Source of the DNA: Cellulomonas terrae
GTDB taxonomy: Bacteria; Actinomycetota; Actinomycetes; Actinomycetales; Cellulomonadaceae
Assembly: GCF_007990265.1 (NCBI RefSeq)
Contig: NZ_BJWH01000002.1
Coordinates: 186,001 to 250,000, forward strand
Reading direction: 5' to 3'
DNA length: 64,000 bases
In this document: piece by piece, positions 55,164 through 63,956 of the stretch
Position numbering within the stretch: position 1 is the first letter of the stretch
Layout: the number at the start of each line of letters is the position of its first letter
Position numbers and translations under genes: made by a program
The notes under the pieces: generated by a model
Databases searched by the model: none
The model's input: the letters and a program-made list of their open reading frames with translations, nothing else
Told to the model about the DNA's origin: nothing

Positions 55164-57896
55164 CTAGGCGGCGTGGCGGTCGCCCGCGCGGCGCAGGACG
55201 GCCTTCGCGGCTTCGATGACGACGAACACCACCACGGCGATCCCGGCCGTCAGGCCCCAGCTGTACAGACCGATGGGGGTGGAGTCGAACCACGCGTTCA
55301 TGAACGGCGCGTAGGTGAACACGAGCTGCAGGACGAGCAGGGCGCCGGCGGAGATCCACAGGCTGCGGTTGCCGGTGAGCACCCGCACGGTGAAGGCCGA
55401 CCCGTTGAGCAGGCGGCAGTTCAGCAGGAACGCGAGCTGGCCGAGCGCCAGCATCATGACCGCGGACGTCTGCGCGCCGGCATAGTCACCCGTGCGGTCA
55501 CGCTCCAGGATGAAGACCACCAGGGTTGCTGCACCGATGACCACCGAGGCGATCAGGATCACCGCGATCGCGCGCGACGACAGCACCTGCTCCGTGGGGG
55601 ACCGGGGCTTGCGCCGCATGATGCCGGGCTCCGCCGGCTCGCCCGCGAGCGTCAGCGAGAGCGTGATCGCGGTCGCGAGGTTGATCCAGAGGATCTGCAC
55701 GGGCGACAGCGGGAGGGCCAGCCCGGCCAGGACCGCGACCAGGATCACGAGCGACTGCGCACCGTTGGTGGGCAGGAGGAACACGACAGCCTTGCGGATG
55801 TTGTCGTAGATCCGCCGACCCTCCTCGACCGCCCGCTCGATCGTCGCGAAGTTGTCGTCGGCCAGGACGATGTCCGCGGCCTCCTTGGTGGCCTCCGTGC
55901 CCTTGATGCCCATCGCGACGCCCACGTCCGCCCGCGTGATCGACGGCGCGTCGTTCACGCCGTCGCCGGTCATCGCGACGACCTCGCCGTGGGACTGCAG
56001 GGCGCGCACGATCCGGAGCTTGTGCTCGGGGGAGGTCCGGGCGTAGACGTCGACGTCGCGCACCACCCCACGCAGCTCGTCGTCGTCCATGGCCTGCAGC
56101 TCGGCGCCGGTCAGCGCCCGGACCGGGCCGTCGTCGGGGGAGATGCCGAGCTCGCGGGCGATCGCCGTGGCGGTGCCGCGATGGTCGCCGGTGATCATCT
56201 TCACGCGGATCCCCGCGGCGTGCGCCTCGGCGATCGCCGCGGTGGCCTCGGGTCGCGGCGGGTCGACGATGCCGACGACCCCGAGGAACGTGAGCCCGGC
56301 GTCGAGGTCGTCGAGGGTGAGGGCGTCGACGCCGTCGGCGGGGCGGGACGCCGCGGCGAGCACACGCAGGCCGCCCGCGGAGAGCTCGTCGATCCGCCGG
56401 TCCCAGGCGGGCCGGTCCAGCGGCCGGACGCCGCCGTCCGCGTCCCGCTCGGTGTCGCACCGGTCGAGCAGTCGGTCCGGGGCCCCGACGGCGTGGACCA
56501 GACTCGTCGCGCCCGACGGGACGTCGTCCAGGGTCGCGGCGAACTTGTGCGCGGACTCGAACGGCACCGCACCGACCCGGGTGGCGCCCGTGCGGTCCAG
56601 GCCCGCCTTCGCGGCGAGGACGTCCAGGGCGCCCTCCGTCGGCGCACCGACGACGCGCCAGCCCTCGTCCGTCGGTTCGACGTGCGCGTCGTTGCACAGG
56701 CCGACCGCCAGCACGAGTGCGGCGAGGTCGGGGTGCGAGGCCAGGTCCGCGGTCGTCCCGTCCGTGGTCGTGACCCGGCCGACGGGGTCGTAACCGGTGC
56801 CCTCGACCGAGTAGGCGCCCGCCGCGGTGACGACGCTGCGGGCGGTCATCTCGTTCTGGGTGAGCGTCCCCGTCTTGTCCGAGCAGATCGTCGTCGTCGA
56901 GCCGAGCGTCTCGACCGCCGCCATCTTGCGGGTGATCGCGTGGTGCCGGGCCATCTGCTGCACGCCCAGCGCCAGCGTGATCGTGACCAGCGCGGGGAGC
57001 CCCTCAGGGACGGCGGCGACGGCGAACCCGATGGCCGCGGAGATGAGCTCGTCGACGCCCAGGCCGTGCACGAACCGGCCGACCAGCAGCATGACGACGG
57101 CGAGCACGCCGATCAGCACCGACAGCTGGCGGCCGAGGTGCGAGAGCTGCCGGGCCAGGGGCGTGTCCATCGCATCCTGCTCGGACACGAGCGCCGAGAT
57201 GCGCCCGATCTCGGTGCCCGCCCCCGTTGCCACGACCACGCCCTCACCGGTGCCGGACGTCACGAGCGTCCCGGAGAACAGCATCGAGGTCCGGTCGCCC
57301 ACCCCCGCGTCCGGCTCGTTCAGGCCGTCGGCCTTGCTCGCCGCCAGGGACTCGCCCGTCAGCGCGGACTCGTCGACCTGCAGCTGCGTGGGTCCGAGGA
57401 GCCGGACGTCGGCCGGCACCCGGTCACCGCTGCGCACCCGCACGACGTCGCCCACGACGAGCGTCGCCGAGTCGACGACCCCCCAGGTGCCGTCGCGCCG
57501 GACCTGCGCGCGCAGCGACTGCATCTTGCGCAGTCCCGCCAGCGCGGACGCCGCCCGACCCTCCTGGATGAACCCGATGAGGCCCGTCGCGACGATCACC
57601 ACGACGATGACGGCGAAGTCCACCCAGTCGCCCGTGAACGCCTTGAGGACCGCGGCCGCGATCAGGATGTAGATCAGCACGTCGGCGTACTGGCTCAACA
57701 GACGCTTGAGGGCCGACGGCTGCGGCGGCTCGGGCAGCTCGTTGCGCCCGTCCCGCACGAGCCGCTCGTCGGCCTCGCGCCCCGTCAACCCGTCGGGTGA
57801 GCCGTCGACGGCCCGCAGCACCTCCTCCCCGGGGAACGACCACGGTGCGGTCAGGACCGTGGTGCGTGCGTGGTGGTCGGGTGCGGCGGTCGTCAT
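55164..57896 (-). CDS. P-type (P2) cation-transporting ATPase
   Basis: 910 aa. ATG 57896 lies about 8 bp after AGGAG. Seen: TGES in the actuator domain (DESALTGESLA), phosphorylation Asp340 in ICSDKTGTLTQNE, TM4 ion-site motif AAVPEGLPALVTITLALG, hinge TGDGVNDAPSITRADVGVAMG, and about ten TM helices. The PEGLPA motif places it with Ca2+/Na+-type P2 pumps such as M. tuberculosis CtpF, a DosR-regulon member. No DevR-like box is visible upstream. It is followed downstream only by convergent genes. Confidence 0.93.
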   Translation of the reverse strand: MTTAAPDHHARTTVLTAPWSFPGEEVLRAVDGSPDGLTGREADERLVRDGRNELPEPPQPSALKRLLSQYADVLIYILIAAAVLKAFTGDWVDFAVIVVVIVATGLIGFIQEGRAASALAGLRKMQSLRAQVRRDGTWGVVDSATLVVGDVVRVRSGDRVPADVRLLGPTQLQVDESALTGESLAASKADGLNEPDAGVGDRTSMLFSGTLVTSGTGEGVVVATGAGTEIGRISALVSEQDAMDTPLARQLSHLGRQLSVLIGVLAVVMLLVGRFVHGLGVDELISAAIGFAVAAVPEGLPALVTITLALGVQQMARHHAITRKMAAVETLGSTTTICSDKTGTLTQNEMTARSVVTAAGAYSVEGTGYDPVGRVTTTDGTTADLASHPDLAALVLAVGLCNDAHVEPTDEGWRVVGAPTEGALDVLAAKAGLDRTGATRVGAVPFESAHKFAATLDDVPSGATSLVHAVGAPDRLLDRCDTERDADGGVRPLDRPAWDRRIDELSAGGLRVLAAASRPADGVDALTLDDLDAGLTFLGVVGIVDPPRPEATAAIAEAHAAGIRVKMITGDHRGTATAIARELGISPDDGPVRALTGAELQAMDDDELRGVVRDVDVYARTSPEHKLRIVRALQSHGEVVAMTGDGVNDAPSITRADVGVAMGIKGTEATKEAADIVLADDNFATIERAVEEGRRIYDNIRKAVVFLLPTNGAQSLVILVAVLAGLALPLSPVQILWINLATAITLSLTLAGEPAEPGIMRRKPRSPTEQVLSSRAIAVILIASVVIGAATLVVFILERDRTGDYAGAQTSAVMMLALGQLAFLLNCRLLNGSAFTVRVLTGNRSLWISAGALLVLQLVFTYAPFMNAWFDSTPIGLYSWGLTAGIAVVVFVVIEAAKAVLRRAGDRHAA

Positions 57897-57977
57897 GCGG
57901 CGTGCTCCTCGGCAGGGTCGTGACGCGGTGCGGGCACGGGACCCATCCTCGCAGCGTGGCTCGGGCCGTGCGGTGGG

Positions 57978-58748
57978 TCAGCGGCGGGGGATCCCCAGCT
58001 GCAGGGTCACGCAGACGTGCTCGGTGAGGGCTCCGTAGGGATCCAGCCGTCGTCCGAGCTCGGCGGCGAACCTGCCGCGCTCGGGCTCCGGCGGCAGGGG
58101 CATCGCGGAGAGCACCCCGCCGACGACCGCGTCGACGCTCAGCGGTGCGGTGTACTCGACGGTGGTCTCGGTGACGTCGTACCCGGCGTCCTCCAGGGCG
58201 TCGTGGGTGAGGCGACGACCGGCGTCGTCGGTCTGGCACGTCGCACCGGGGCGACCCGTCCAGTCGCGCAGGAAGTCCCCGACCTCGCGCGACCAGTCGG
58301 CATCCTGCAACCACAGGGGCGCGCCGTTGGTGATCACGGCGATCCCACCGCCCAGGCGCAGCAGGGGCCGAGCCGCGCGGAACAGCGCGGCGCGGTCCAT
58401 CCAGTGGATCGCGACGGCCACCGTGAGCGCGCCCAGCGGTCGCAGTGCCCGGCCGACGGTGGGCACGTCGCGGTCCGAGCCGAGCACCCAGGCCACCCGG
58501 TCGGTCCGGTCCGCGGCAGCCGCGGAAGCGAGCATGTCGGGCTCCGGGTCCATGCCGACCACCGTGCCGACCCGTCGGGCGAGCACGGACGTCAGCTGCC
58601 CCGTGCCGCACCCGAGGTCGAGCGCGACGTCGTCCTGCGTGAGCCCGAACGCATCGACGATCCGGCCGACGACCGCGTCCGGGTACCCGCGTCGGTACCG
58701 CGCGTAGTACTCGACGACCTCGCCGCTGAAGCCCGTCCCCGTGGTCAT
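57978..58748 (-). CDS. SAM-dependent methyltransferase
   Basis: 256 aa from ATG 58748. SAM motif I is VALDLGCGTGQLTSVLA, followed by an acidic motif II (VVGMDPEPDMLASA) and the later block AVAIHWMDRAALFRAARPLL, which resembles the UbiE/Methyltransf_11 group. The start YYARYRRGYPDAVV is typical of class I methyltransferases that act on small molecules. The substrate is unknown. Confidence 0.88.
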   Translation of the reverse strand: MTTGTGFSGEVVEYYARYRRGYPDAVVGRIVDAFGLTQDDVALDLGCGTGQLTSVLARRVGTVVGMDPEPDMLASAAAADRTDRVAWVLGSDRDVPTVGRALRPLGALTVAVAIHWMDRAALFRAARPLLRLGGGIAVITNGAPLWLQDADWSREVGDFLRDWTGRPGATCQTDDAGRRLTHDALEDAGYDVTETTVEYTAPLSVDAVVGGVLSAMPLPPEPERGRFAAELGRRLDPYGALTEHVCVTLQLGIPRR

Positions 58749-58843
58749 GGGTCGAGCCTCGCGCCCGGTGCGGTCGCGGCGCCACCGCTTCTGCGGTCGG
58801 CAGACGTCGAGCATGATGAGCACCTCGTGAGAGGGGTGTCCAC

Positions 58844-59950
58844 ATGACCGGCCCGGTGCAGGTGACCCGAGCGCAGGCGCTCGCGTGGCGGATGGGCCGG
58901 CAGCTGTTGGACCCCGTCGGCGACATGTCCGCCGAGGACGTCGTGCGACGGCTGACCGCCGTCCCTGCGCAGTCGGACGTGGAGCTCGCGGTGAGGACGC
59001 GGCGGCAGAGCTCCCGGTCGGGCGAGGTGCACGAGGCCCTGCGTGACGGTCGGCTCCTGCGGACGTTCGCGTTCCGCGGCGCAGTCCACCTCCTGACGCC
59101 CGAGGAGGGTGGCACGTATCTCGCGCTCCGTGCGGCCGGCCGGCAGTGGGAGCTGCCGAGCTGGCAGACGTACTACCGCCTGGCGCCCGAGGACTGGCCG
59201 GACTTCCGCGCTGCCGTCCGGGACGCCCTGGACGACGGCCCTCTGACGACCGACGAGCTCGGCGCCTCCCTCGCGACCCGACCCCGGTTCGAGCACCTCC
59301 GGCCGATCTTCGCGAACGAGCCGTGGACCCTGCTCAAGGCGCTCGCCTGGCAGGGCGACCTGACCTTCGGCCCCTCCCGTGACGGGACGCCGACCTTCGA
59401 GCTCCTCACGCGCAACCCCCGCTGGGCCGGGATCCCAGACCTCGCCGACGCCGGTCCCCGCGCGATCGTGGAGTACGTGCAGGCGTACGGTCCGACCACC
59501 CCGCAGCACCTGCAGTACTGGTTCGGCGAGGGGTTGAGCGCGGGGCGCCGACGCCTCCAGCGCTGGGTCGAGGAGCTCGGGCAGCGACTCGCCCCCGTCG
59601 TCGTGGACGGCGCCCCGGCCCTCGTGCTGCGCGAGGACGTCGACGAGCTCGCCAGGACCGAGCCGACGAGCGCCGTCCGCCTGCTGCCCGCCTACGACCA
59701 GTGGGTGCTGGGTCCAGGGACCGCGGACCCGCAGGTCGTGCCACCGGGTCAGCGGTCCGTGGTCAGCCGCGGGGCGAACCTCGTGGTGGCGGCTGGCGTC
59801 GTCGTCGGGACCTGGACGGTGCGTGACGACGCGCTCACGGTGACCGTGTTCCCGGGGGCCGAGCGTCCGGCGGCGGACGCGCTCGACGACGGGATCGCCC
59901 GGCTCGCGGCATGCGTGGACCGTCCGCTGCACCCGACGGTCCTGACCTAG
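58844..59950 (+). CDS. HTH_42/AlkZ-superfamily winged-helix protein
   Basis: 368 aa. The family signature appears as VTRAQALAWRMGRQLL, VVRRLTAVPAQSDVELAVRTR, RTFAFRGAVHLLTPEEGGTYLALR, and late PAYDQWVLGPG, in the tandem winged-helix fold of the HTH_42 group. This superfamily includes the DNA glycosylases AlkZ and AlkX/YcaQ, which act on alkylated or crosslinked DNA. The tripeptide QSD near residue 43 sits where those enzymes carry their catalytic Q-x-Q or Q-x-D, so glycosylase activity is possible but unproven. Confidence 0.8.
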   Translation: MTGPVQVTRAQALAWRMGRQLLDPVGDMSAEDVVRRLTAVPAQSDVELAVRTRRQSSRSGEVHEALRDGRLLRTFAFRGAVHLLTPEEGGTYLALRAAGRQWELPSWQTYYRLAPEDWPDFRAAVRDALDDGPLTTDELGASLATRPRFEHLRPIFANEPWTLLKALAWQGDLTFGPSRDGTPTFELLTRNPRWAGIPDLADAGPRAIVEYVQAYGPTTPQHLQYWFGEGLSAGRRRLQRWVEELGQRLAPVVVDGAPALVLREDVDELARTEPTSAVRLLPAYDQWVLGPGTADPQVVPPGQRSVVSRGANLVVAAGVVVGTWTVRDDALTVTVFPGAERPAADALDDGIARLAACVDRPLHPTVLT

Positions 59951-60321
59951 GCGGCGCCGAGGCGAGGCGACGGCTGGGTGCGCTGCCGACCCAGGAGCGG
60001 CGTGAGCTCGACCTCGACGAGGACGGTCCCCCCGGCACGTCGCACGTGGACGTCGGCGACGTCGTCGACGAGGTTGCGCAGCTGCTCCAGCACTGCACCG
60101 GTGACGGGTGCGCCGACGTCGAGCGTCAGCTCGGCGGTCCGCAGTCCCTGTGCCCGCGCGGCGACGACGGCCTGGCGCACGAGCCTGGCTCCGGCCTGGG
60201 CGGCGTGCAGACCGTCCTCGGTGCGCACGTCGATGCGGGCGCACAGCAGACGGTCGTACCGCGTCGCCACCGAGGCGCCACGGGTTGACAGGAGCTCGGA
60301 GCACGTCGATGTGCCGATCAT
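59947..60321 (-). CDS. Small protein of unknown function with upstream DevR-like box
   Basis: 124 aa. ATG 60321 lies about 9 bp after GAGGAGG. Soluble and mixed alpha/beta: LCARIDVRTEDGLHAAQAGARLVRQAVVAA, then LTLDVGAPVTGAVLEQLRNLVDDV and GTVLVEVELTPLL. I do not recognise a family. A 14-bp palindrome like those at devS and at 62447 lies 73 bp upstream, so hypoxia or redox control is plausible. Its stop overlaps the convergent HTH_42 gene by 4 bp. Confidence 0.65.
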   Translation of the reverse strand: MIGTSTCSELLSTRGASVATRYDRLLCARIDVRTEDGLHAAQAGARLVRQAVVAARAQGLRTAELTLDVGAPVTGAVLEQLRNLVDDVADVHVRRAGGTVLVEVELTPLLGRQRTQPSPRLGAA

Positions 60322-60393
60322 GAGCCCAGACCTCCTCGTCGTGCAGCATGTTGGTCCGGGTATGAGCCCATCGCTCCCGAGGTGCGCCGTCCA

Positions 60394-60407
60394 GGGTCGA
60401 ACGTCCC
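60394..60407. promoter_or_regulatory. Candidate DevR/DosR box, site 2
   Basis: GGGTCGAACGTCCC (reverse strand GGGACGTTCGACCC). It matches the other two sites at GGG-C-TTCG-CCC and sits 73 bp upstream of the 124-aa gene and 65 bp upstream of the tiny rightward ORF at 60472. Confidence 0.6.
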
Positions 60408-60471
60408 ATGTGACCGATCGTGCTCTCGACACGAGCTGACACGCTCGCCGTGGAACGACCGATGCTGATGC

Positions 60472-60561
60472 GTGGACGACGTCACGAGGCTCCCCTGGGC
60501 CAATCCCGTCGACGCCGTCGCCGCCCTGCGACGAGCAGCGGCCGACGCCGCGCGCGGGTAG
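60472..60561 (+). CDS. Possible 29-aa small ORF
   Basis: GTG 60472 to TAG 60561 encodes a short, partly amphipathic peptide (LPWANPVDAVAALRRAAADAARG). No clear ribosome binding site precedes it, but a DevR-like box lies 65 bp upstream. High-GC DNA yields such ORFs by chance, so this is weak. Confidence 0.2.
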   Translation: MDDVTRLPWANPVDAVAALRRAAADAARG

Positions 60562-60565
60562 CCGG

Positions 60566-61483
60566 CTAGGTGACGAGCTCGCGGGGGAACACGATCACGT
60601 CGACGAGCGCTCCGTTGCGCCACACGGTGATCTCGATGCGGCGGTCGATGGCGTCCTCGACCATGAGCTTCTGCACGGCGGTCGCCGTGACGACGCGGCT
60701 GCCGTCGAGCTCGACCACGATGTCGCCCCGGTGCAGGTCGGCCAGGGCGGCAGGACTGCCGGGGGAGACCCCGGCGATCTGCAACCCGGTCGGGGACCCG
60801 ATCCGGTCGACCAGGTGCGGAGGCAGCGGGACCTGGGCGCCGACGATGCCCAGCCACGCCCGACGGACCCGGCCCGTCGTCATCAGCGCGGTGATGATCT
60901 CCCGGGTGGTGGTGTTGATCGGCACCGCCAGGCCGACCCCGATGCCCGCCAGCGCGGTGTTCACCCCGACCATCCGACCGGCGCTGTCCGCCAGGACACC
61001 GCCGCTGTTGCCGGGGTTCAGGGCAGCGTCGGTCTGCACGACCTCGTCGACCACCCGGCCCGACGCCGTGGGGAGCGACCGGCCGAGCGCGGAGACGATG
61101 CCGGCGGTGACGCTGCCCGCCAGACCCAGCGGGTTCCCCAGCGCGACGACGAGCTGGCCGACCCGCAGCTGGGCTGCGTCGCCGAGGGTGACCGGGGCGG
61201 GAACGTCGCCGCGGGCGAGCAGCACGGCGAGGTCGGAGAGCGGGTCTCGCCCGACCACGTCGGCCGGCAGGGTGGTGCCGTTGCTGAACGCCGCCGTGGC
61301 GAGCGTGGCGCCCGCCACGACGTGCGCGCTGGTCAGCAGGTAGCCGTCGGCGGTGATGACGCTCGCGCTGCCGGCACCGGTCCCGCGTCCGGTCCGGACG
61401 CTCAAGCTGGCGACGCTGGGCAGCACCGCCTCCGCGACGGCCATGACCGTGTGCGAGTAGGCGTCCAGGGGCTCGTCATCCAC
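60566..61483 (-). CDS. HtrA-like trypsin-family serine protease with PDZ domain
   Basis: 305 aa from GTG 61483 (ATG 61444 is an alternative). The protease domain has the full triad: H54 (LTSAHVVAGA), D84 (DPLSDLAVLLA), S160 (ALNPGNSGGVLADS). A PDZ domain at about 205-290 contains GLQIAGVSPGSPAALADLHRGDIVVELDG. There is no signal peptide or TM, so unlike most HtrA proteins it should be cytoplasmic or secreted by other means. It diverges from the secreted protein gene at 61649. Confidence 0.88.
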   Translation of the reverse strand: MDDEPLDAYSHTVMAVAEAVLPSVASLSVRTGRGTGAGSASVITADGYLLTSAHVVAGATLATAAFSNGTTLPADVVGRDPLSDLAVLLARGDVPAPVTLGDAAQLRVGQLVVALGNPLGLAGSVTAGIVSALGRSLPTASGRVVDEVVQTDAALNPGNSGGVLADSAGRMVGVNTALAGIGVGLAVPINTTTREIITALMTTGRVRRAWLGIVGAQVPLPPHLVDRIGSPTGLQIAGVSPGSPAALADLHRGDIVVELDGSRVVTATAVQKLMVEDAIDRRIEITVWRNGALVDVIVFPRELVT

Positions 61484-61648
61484 GGCGTCTACAGCGACAG
61501 CCGCAGGCCCGGTATGCCTCGGTTCGCCCCGGGCGCAACGGTTGCCAGTGCCTACCGCGTCGTCCGAGCCCTCCGGTGAACCCGACGCCTCCGCTTCTCG
61601 TCTCACCACTGTCGGGCCCGTTGTGGGCTCGCGGAGAGAGGATTGACG

Positions 61649-62143
61649 ATGAAGACGATCCTGAGACGCGCAGCGGTGGCCGCGGTGGTCGTGCTGACCG
61701 CTGGACTGGTCGGAGCCCCGGCGGCGTTCGCCGGTGGCGGGCACGGCGGTGGGCACGACGGTGGTGGGAAGACCATCCTGAGCGCCGAGCTGGCTGGCAG
61801 CCTGACGACCGACCCCGTTCTGTTCCAGGCGGCACCCGGCGGCGCCGACTGGGTGATTCGCGACGGCGAGGTCCGCCTCCGCCACGACGGTCGGCTCGAC
61901 GTCCGGGCCAAGGGCCTCGTCCTGACCTCGACCGGCGCGAACCCGGTCACGCAGGTCTCGGCGAGCGTCGCGTGCAACGGCGCCGTGGTCGCGACGACGG
62001 CCGTCGTACCGTTCTCCGCCACGGGCGACGCCAAGATCCGCGCCACCGTCACCCTGCCGCAGCGGTGCATCGCCCCGGTCGTGCTGCTGAACCCGCGCGG
62101 GAACGCGGCGGTCTACATCGGCATCACCGGCACCGAGGGCTGA
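61649..62143 (+). CDS. Small secreted protein of unknown function
   Basis: 164 aa. ATG 61649 follows GGAGAGAGG. A signal peptide (MKTILRRAAVAAVVVLTAGLVGAPAAFA) is predicted to be cut just before a Gly/His-rich segment (GGGHGGGHDGGG), which could bind metal. The mature part looks like a single beta domain with two cysteines (SASVACNG and LPQRCIAPVV) that may pair. I do not recognise a family. Confidence 0.75.
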   Translation: MKTILRRAAVAAVVVLTAGLVGAPAAFAGGGHGGGHDGGGKTILSAELAGSLTTDPVLFQAAPGGADWVIRDGEVRLRHDGRLDVRAKGLVLTSTGANPVTQVSASVACNGAVVATTAVVPFSATGDAKIRATVTLPQRCIAPVVLLNPRGNAAVYIGITGTEG

Positions 62144-62201
62144 GGCTCCTCCGGTCCGCGGTCGCGTCAGTCCCGGCCGCGGACCGGGTTCTTGGGGGTG
62201 C

Positions 62202-62360
62202 TCAGTGCGTCGCTGCAACCAGCAGACGACGCAGGAGCCACAGGTGGGGCATCGGGCGTGCGCTCTGCGGACGCGCGGCGCACGCCAGTCGGTGCTCGGC
62301 TTCGACGGCGAGCTCCCGGTCCCTGGCGTGGTAGTCGATGAGGAACAGCTCTGGATCCAT
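62202..62360 (-). CDS. Small 52-aa protein
   Basis: ATG 62360 is preceded at about 8 bp by GGAG. The product begins MDPELFLIDYHARDRELAVEAEHR and ends HLWLLRRLLVAATH, with a Cys (LACAAR) between, amphipathic at the C-terminus. It is unlike the GC-shadow ORFs around it because it has a good ATG, a ribosome binding site and a DevR-like box 87 bp upstream. No family is recognised. Confidence 0.5.
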   Translation of the reverse strand: MDPELFLIDYHARDRELAVEAEHRLACAARPQSARPMPHLWLLRRLLVAATH

Positions 62361-62446
62361 GTGGGGTCTCCACTCTCTCCGGTTTCCTGGTGGCGCCGGG
62401 GTCTCCGGCTTGTCAGCACTGTGGGCCTCCAGAGGGGTGTCCACCA

Positions 62447-62460
62447 GGGCCGTTCGTCCC
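62447..62460. promoter_or_regulatory. Candidate DevR/DosR box, site 3
   Basis: GGGCCGTTCGTCCC. It lies between the leftward 52-aa gene (87 bp to its ATG) and the rightward PEP mutase/ICL-family gene (80 bp to its ATG). For the latter, TAGAGT at 62497-62502 is a plausible -10, which puts the box near -54, a usual place for DevR activation. Confidence 0.6.
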
Positions 62461-62539
62461 CCTCGGCGGACCGCCCACAGGTCCACCCGATCGGCATAGA
62501 GTGCGAGGACGTGGCTCGCTGACGGGGTGTGGTGCGGAC

Positions 62540-63340
62540 ATGGTCGAGGATCGGGTCGCCGAGTTCCATCGGTTGCACCGTGCGGGGTGCTTCGTGATGC
62601 CGAACCCGTGGGACGTCGGGAGCGCGCGGGTCCTGGAAGGGATGGGGTTCCCGGCGCTGGCCACGACGAGTGCCGGCCTGGCCTGGTCGCTCGGCCTCCC
62701 GGACGCCCAGGTCACCCGCGACCAGACGCTCGAGCACCTCCGGCTGATCGCGGGCGCAGTCTCGGTGCCGGTCAACGCGGACTTCACCAACGGCTACGCA
62801 GTGGATCCCGTCGACGTCGCGGCGAACGTGACGCTGGCCGCGCAGACCGGGATCGCCGGCCTCTCGATCGAGGACTCCTCCGGGGACGAGGCCGAACCGC
62901 TCTTCGCCTTCGACCTGGCCGTGGAGCGAGTGGCCGCGGCACGCCGAGCGATCGACGAGAGCGGCACGGGCATCGTCCTGACCGGCCGCTCCGAGGGGTT
63001 CGTCTGCGGCCGTCCCGACATCGACGAGACGATCAGACGGCTCCGTGCCTACGCGGACGCCGGCGCTGACTGCCTCTACGCTCCACGGATCGACAACCTG
63101 GAGCACGTGTCCGCCATCGTGGCCGCGGTCGCACCGAAGCCGGTGAACCTCCTGATCAACTCCCCGTTCACCACGGTCGCCGAGGCCGCGCAGCTCGGGG
63201 TCCGCCGCATCAGCGTGGGGGGCACGCTCGCCCGGACCGCGTGGGACGGAGCGCTGTCGGCCGCCCGAGAGATCGCCGAGCGAGGAACGTTCTCGCGGTT
63301 CCAGCGCCTCCCCGACGTCGAGGCCCTGTTCGCCGACTGA
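62540..63340 (+). CDS. Isocitrate lyase/PEP mutase superfamily protein
   Basis: 266 aa. The barrel shows FVMPNPWDVGSARVLEGMG, PVNADFTNGYA (metal-site Asp where many members have DxDxGYG), GLSIEDSSGDE and IVLTGRSEGFVCG. This matches the oxaloacetate decarboxylase/PEP-mutase-like group, which cleaves C-C bonds in 2-oxo acids or related substrates. The catalytic loop with K(R)CGH of true isocitrate lyase is absent, so it is not the glyoxylate-shunt enzyme. A DevR-like box and -10 element lie upstream. Confidence 0.87.
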   Translation: MVEDRVAEFHRLHRAGCFVMPNPWDVGSARVLEGMGFPALATTSAGLAWSLGLPDAQVTRDQTLEHLRLIAGAVSVPVNADFTNGYAVDPVDVAANVTLAAQTGIAGLSIEDSSGDEAEPLFAFDLAVERVAAARRAIDESGTGIVLTGRSEGFVCGRPDIDETIRRLRAYADAGADCLYAPRIDNLEHVSAIVAAVAPKPVNLLINSPFTTVAEAAQLGVRRISVGGTLARTAWDGALSAAREIAERGTFSRFQRLPDVEALFAD

Positions 63341-63406
63341 GGCCGGCAAGGAGATCGATCGCCGACGCATATCCGCTTCTGGCTCCGCGCTGTCCAGCCA
63401 TACGCT

Positions 63407-63437
63407 GCGGGGCGCGCCCGCGACGGGCGCGCCCCGC
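63407..63437. terminator. GC-rich hairpin, likely terminator
   Basis: Perfect 14-bp arms 63407-63420 and 63424-63437 with triloop CGA, between the PEP-mutase-family gene and the acetyltransferase gene. It ends 15 bp before the GTG, so the next gene either starts its transcript downstream or has an attenuated leader. Confidence 0.7.
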
Positions 63438-63452
63438 GAGCCCGGAGACGAC

Positions 63453-63956
63453 GTGCTGATCCGACCCGAACGCCCCGACGACGACGACGCCATCGACCGC
63501 CTGACCACCGCCGCCTTCGAGCCGCAGTCGTTCAGCAACGGCTCCGAGGCGCCGATCATCCGGAGGCTGCGCGCGTCCGGCGACCTGACGCTCTCGCTGG
63601 TGGCGGAGGACGACGGCGACGTCGTCGGGCACGCTGCGTTCTCTCCTGTCACGATCGACGGCTCGCACGACGGCTGGTTCGGGCTCGGGCCGATCTCCGT
63701 CCGGCTCGACCGGCAACGGCAGGGGATCGGACGGGCACTGGTGGCCGAGGGTCTGCGGTGGTTGCGGGAGCACGGCGCGCGCGGATGTGCGCTGATCGGT
63801 GACCCGGCCATCTACGGCCGGATGGGCTTCACGGGCGACGGGCCGCTGTCGTACCTCGACCTGGACCGCGCAGCCGTCCAGCAGGTCACGTTCTGGGGCC
63901 CTCCGCCGAGCGGCGAGCTGCGGTTCGCGCCCGCGTTCGACGTCGAGGGGCGCTGA
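63453..63956 (+). CDS. GNAT-family N-acetyltransferase
   Basis: 167 aa, GTG start with GGAG upstream. It begins LIRPERPDDDDAIDRLTTAAF. The acetyl-CoA loop LDRQRQGIGRALVAEGL matches the Q/R-x-x-G-x-G/A motif, followed by ALIGDPAIYGRMGFTGDG, as in YhbS-like GNAT proteins. The acceptor is unknown. Confidence 0.88.
   Translation: MLIRPERPDDDDAIDRLTTAAFEPQSFSNGSEAPIIRRLRASGDLTLSLVAEDDGDVVGHAAFSPVTIDGSHDGWFGLGPISVRLDRQRQGIGRALVAEGLRWLREHGARGCALIGDPAIYGRMGFTGDGPLSYLDLDRAAVQQVTFWGPPPSGELRFAPAFDVEGR

Noticed and set aside
57897..57977. DevR box upstream of the P-type ATPase, expected by analogy with CtpF
   Set aside because: No sequence in this gap matches the GGG-C-TTCG-CCC pattern.
61486..63811. 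Extension of the HtrA-like frame rightward to 63811
   Set aside because: It runs antisense through the secreted protein and PEP-mutase-family genes and is low complexity; the conserved DAYSHTV segment supports a start at 61483.
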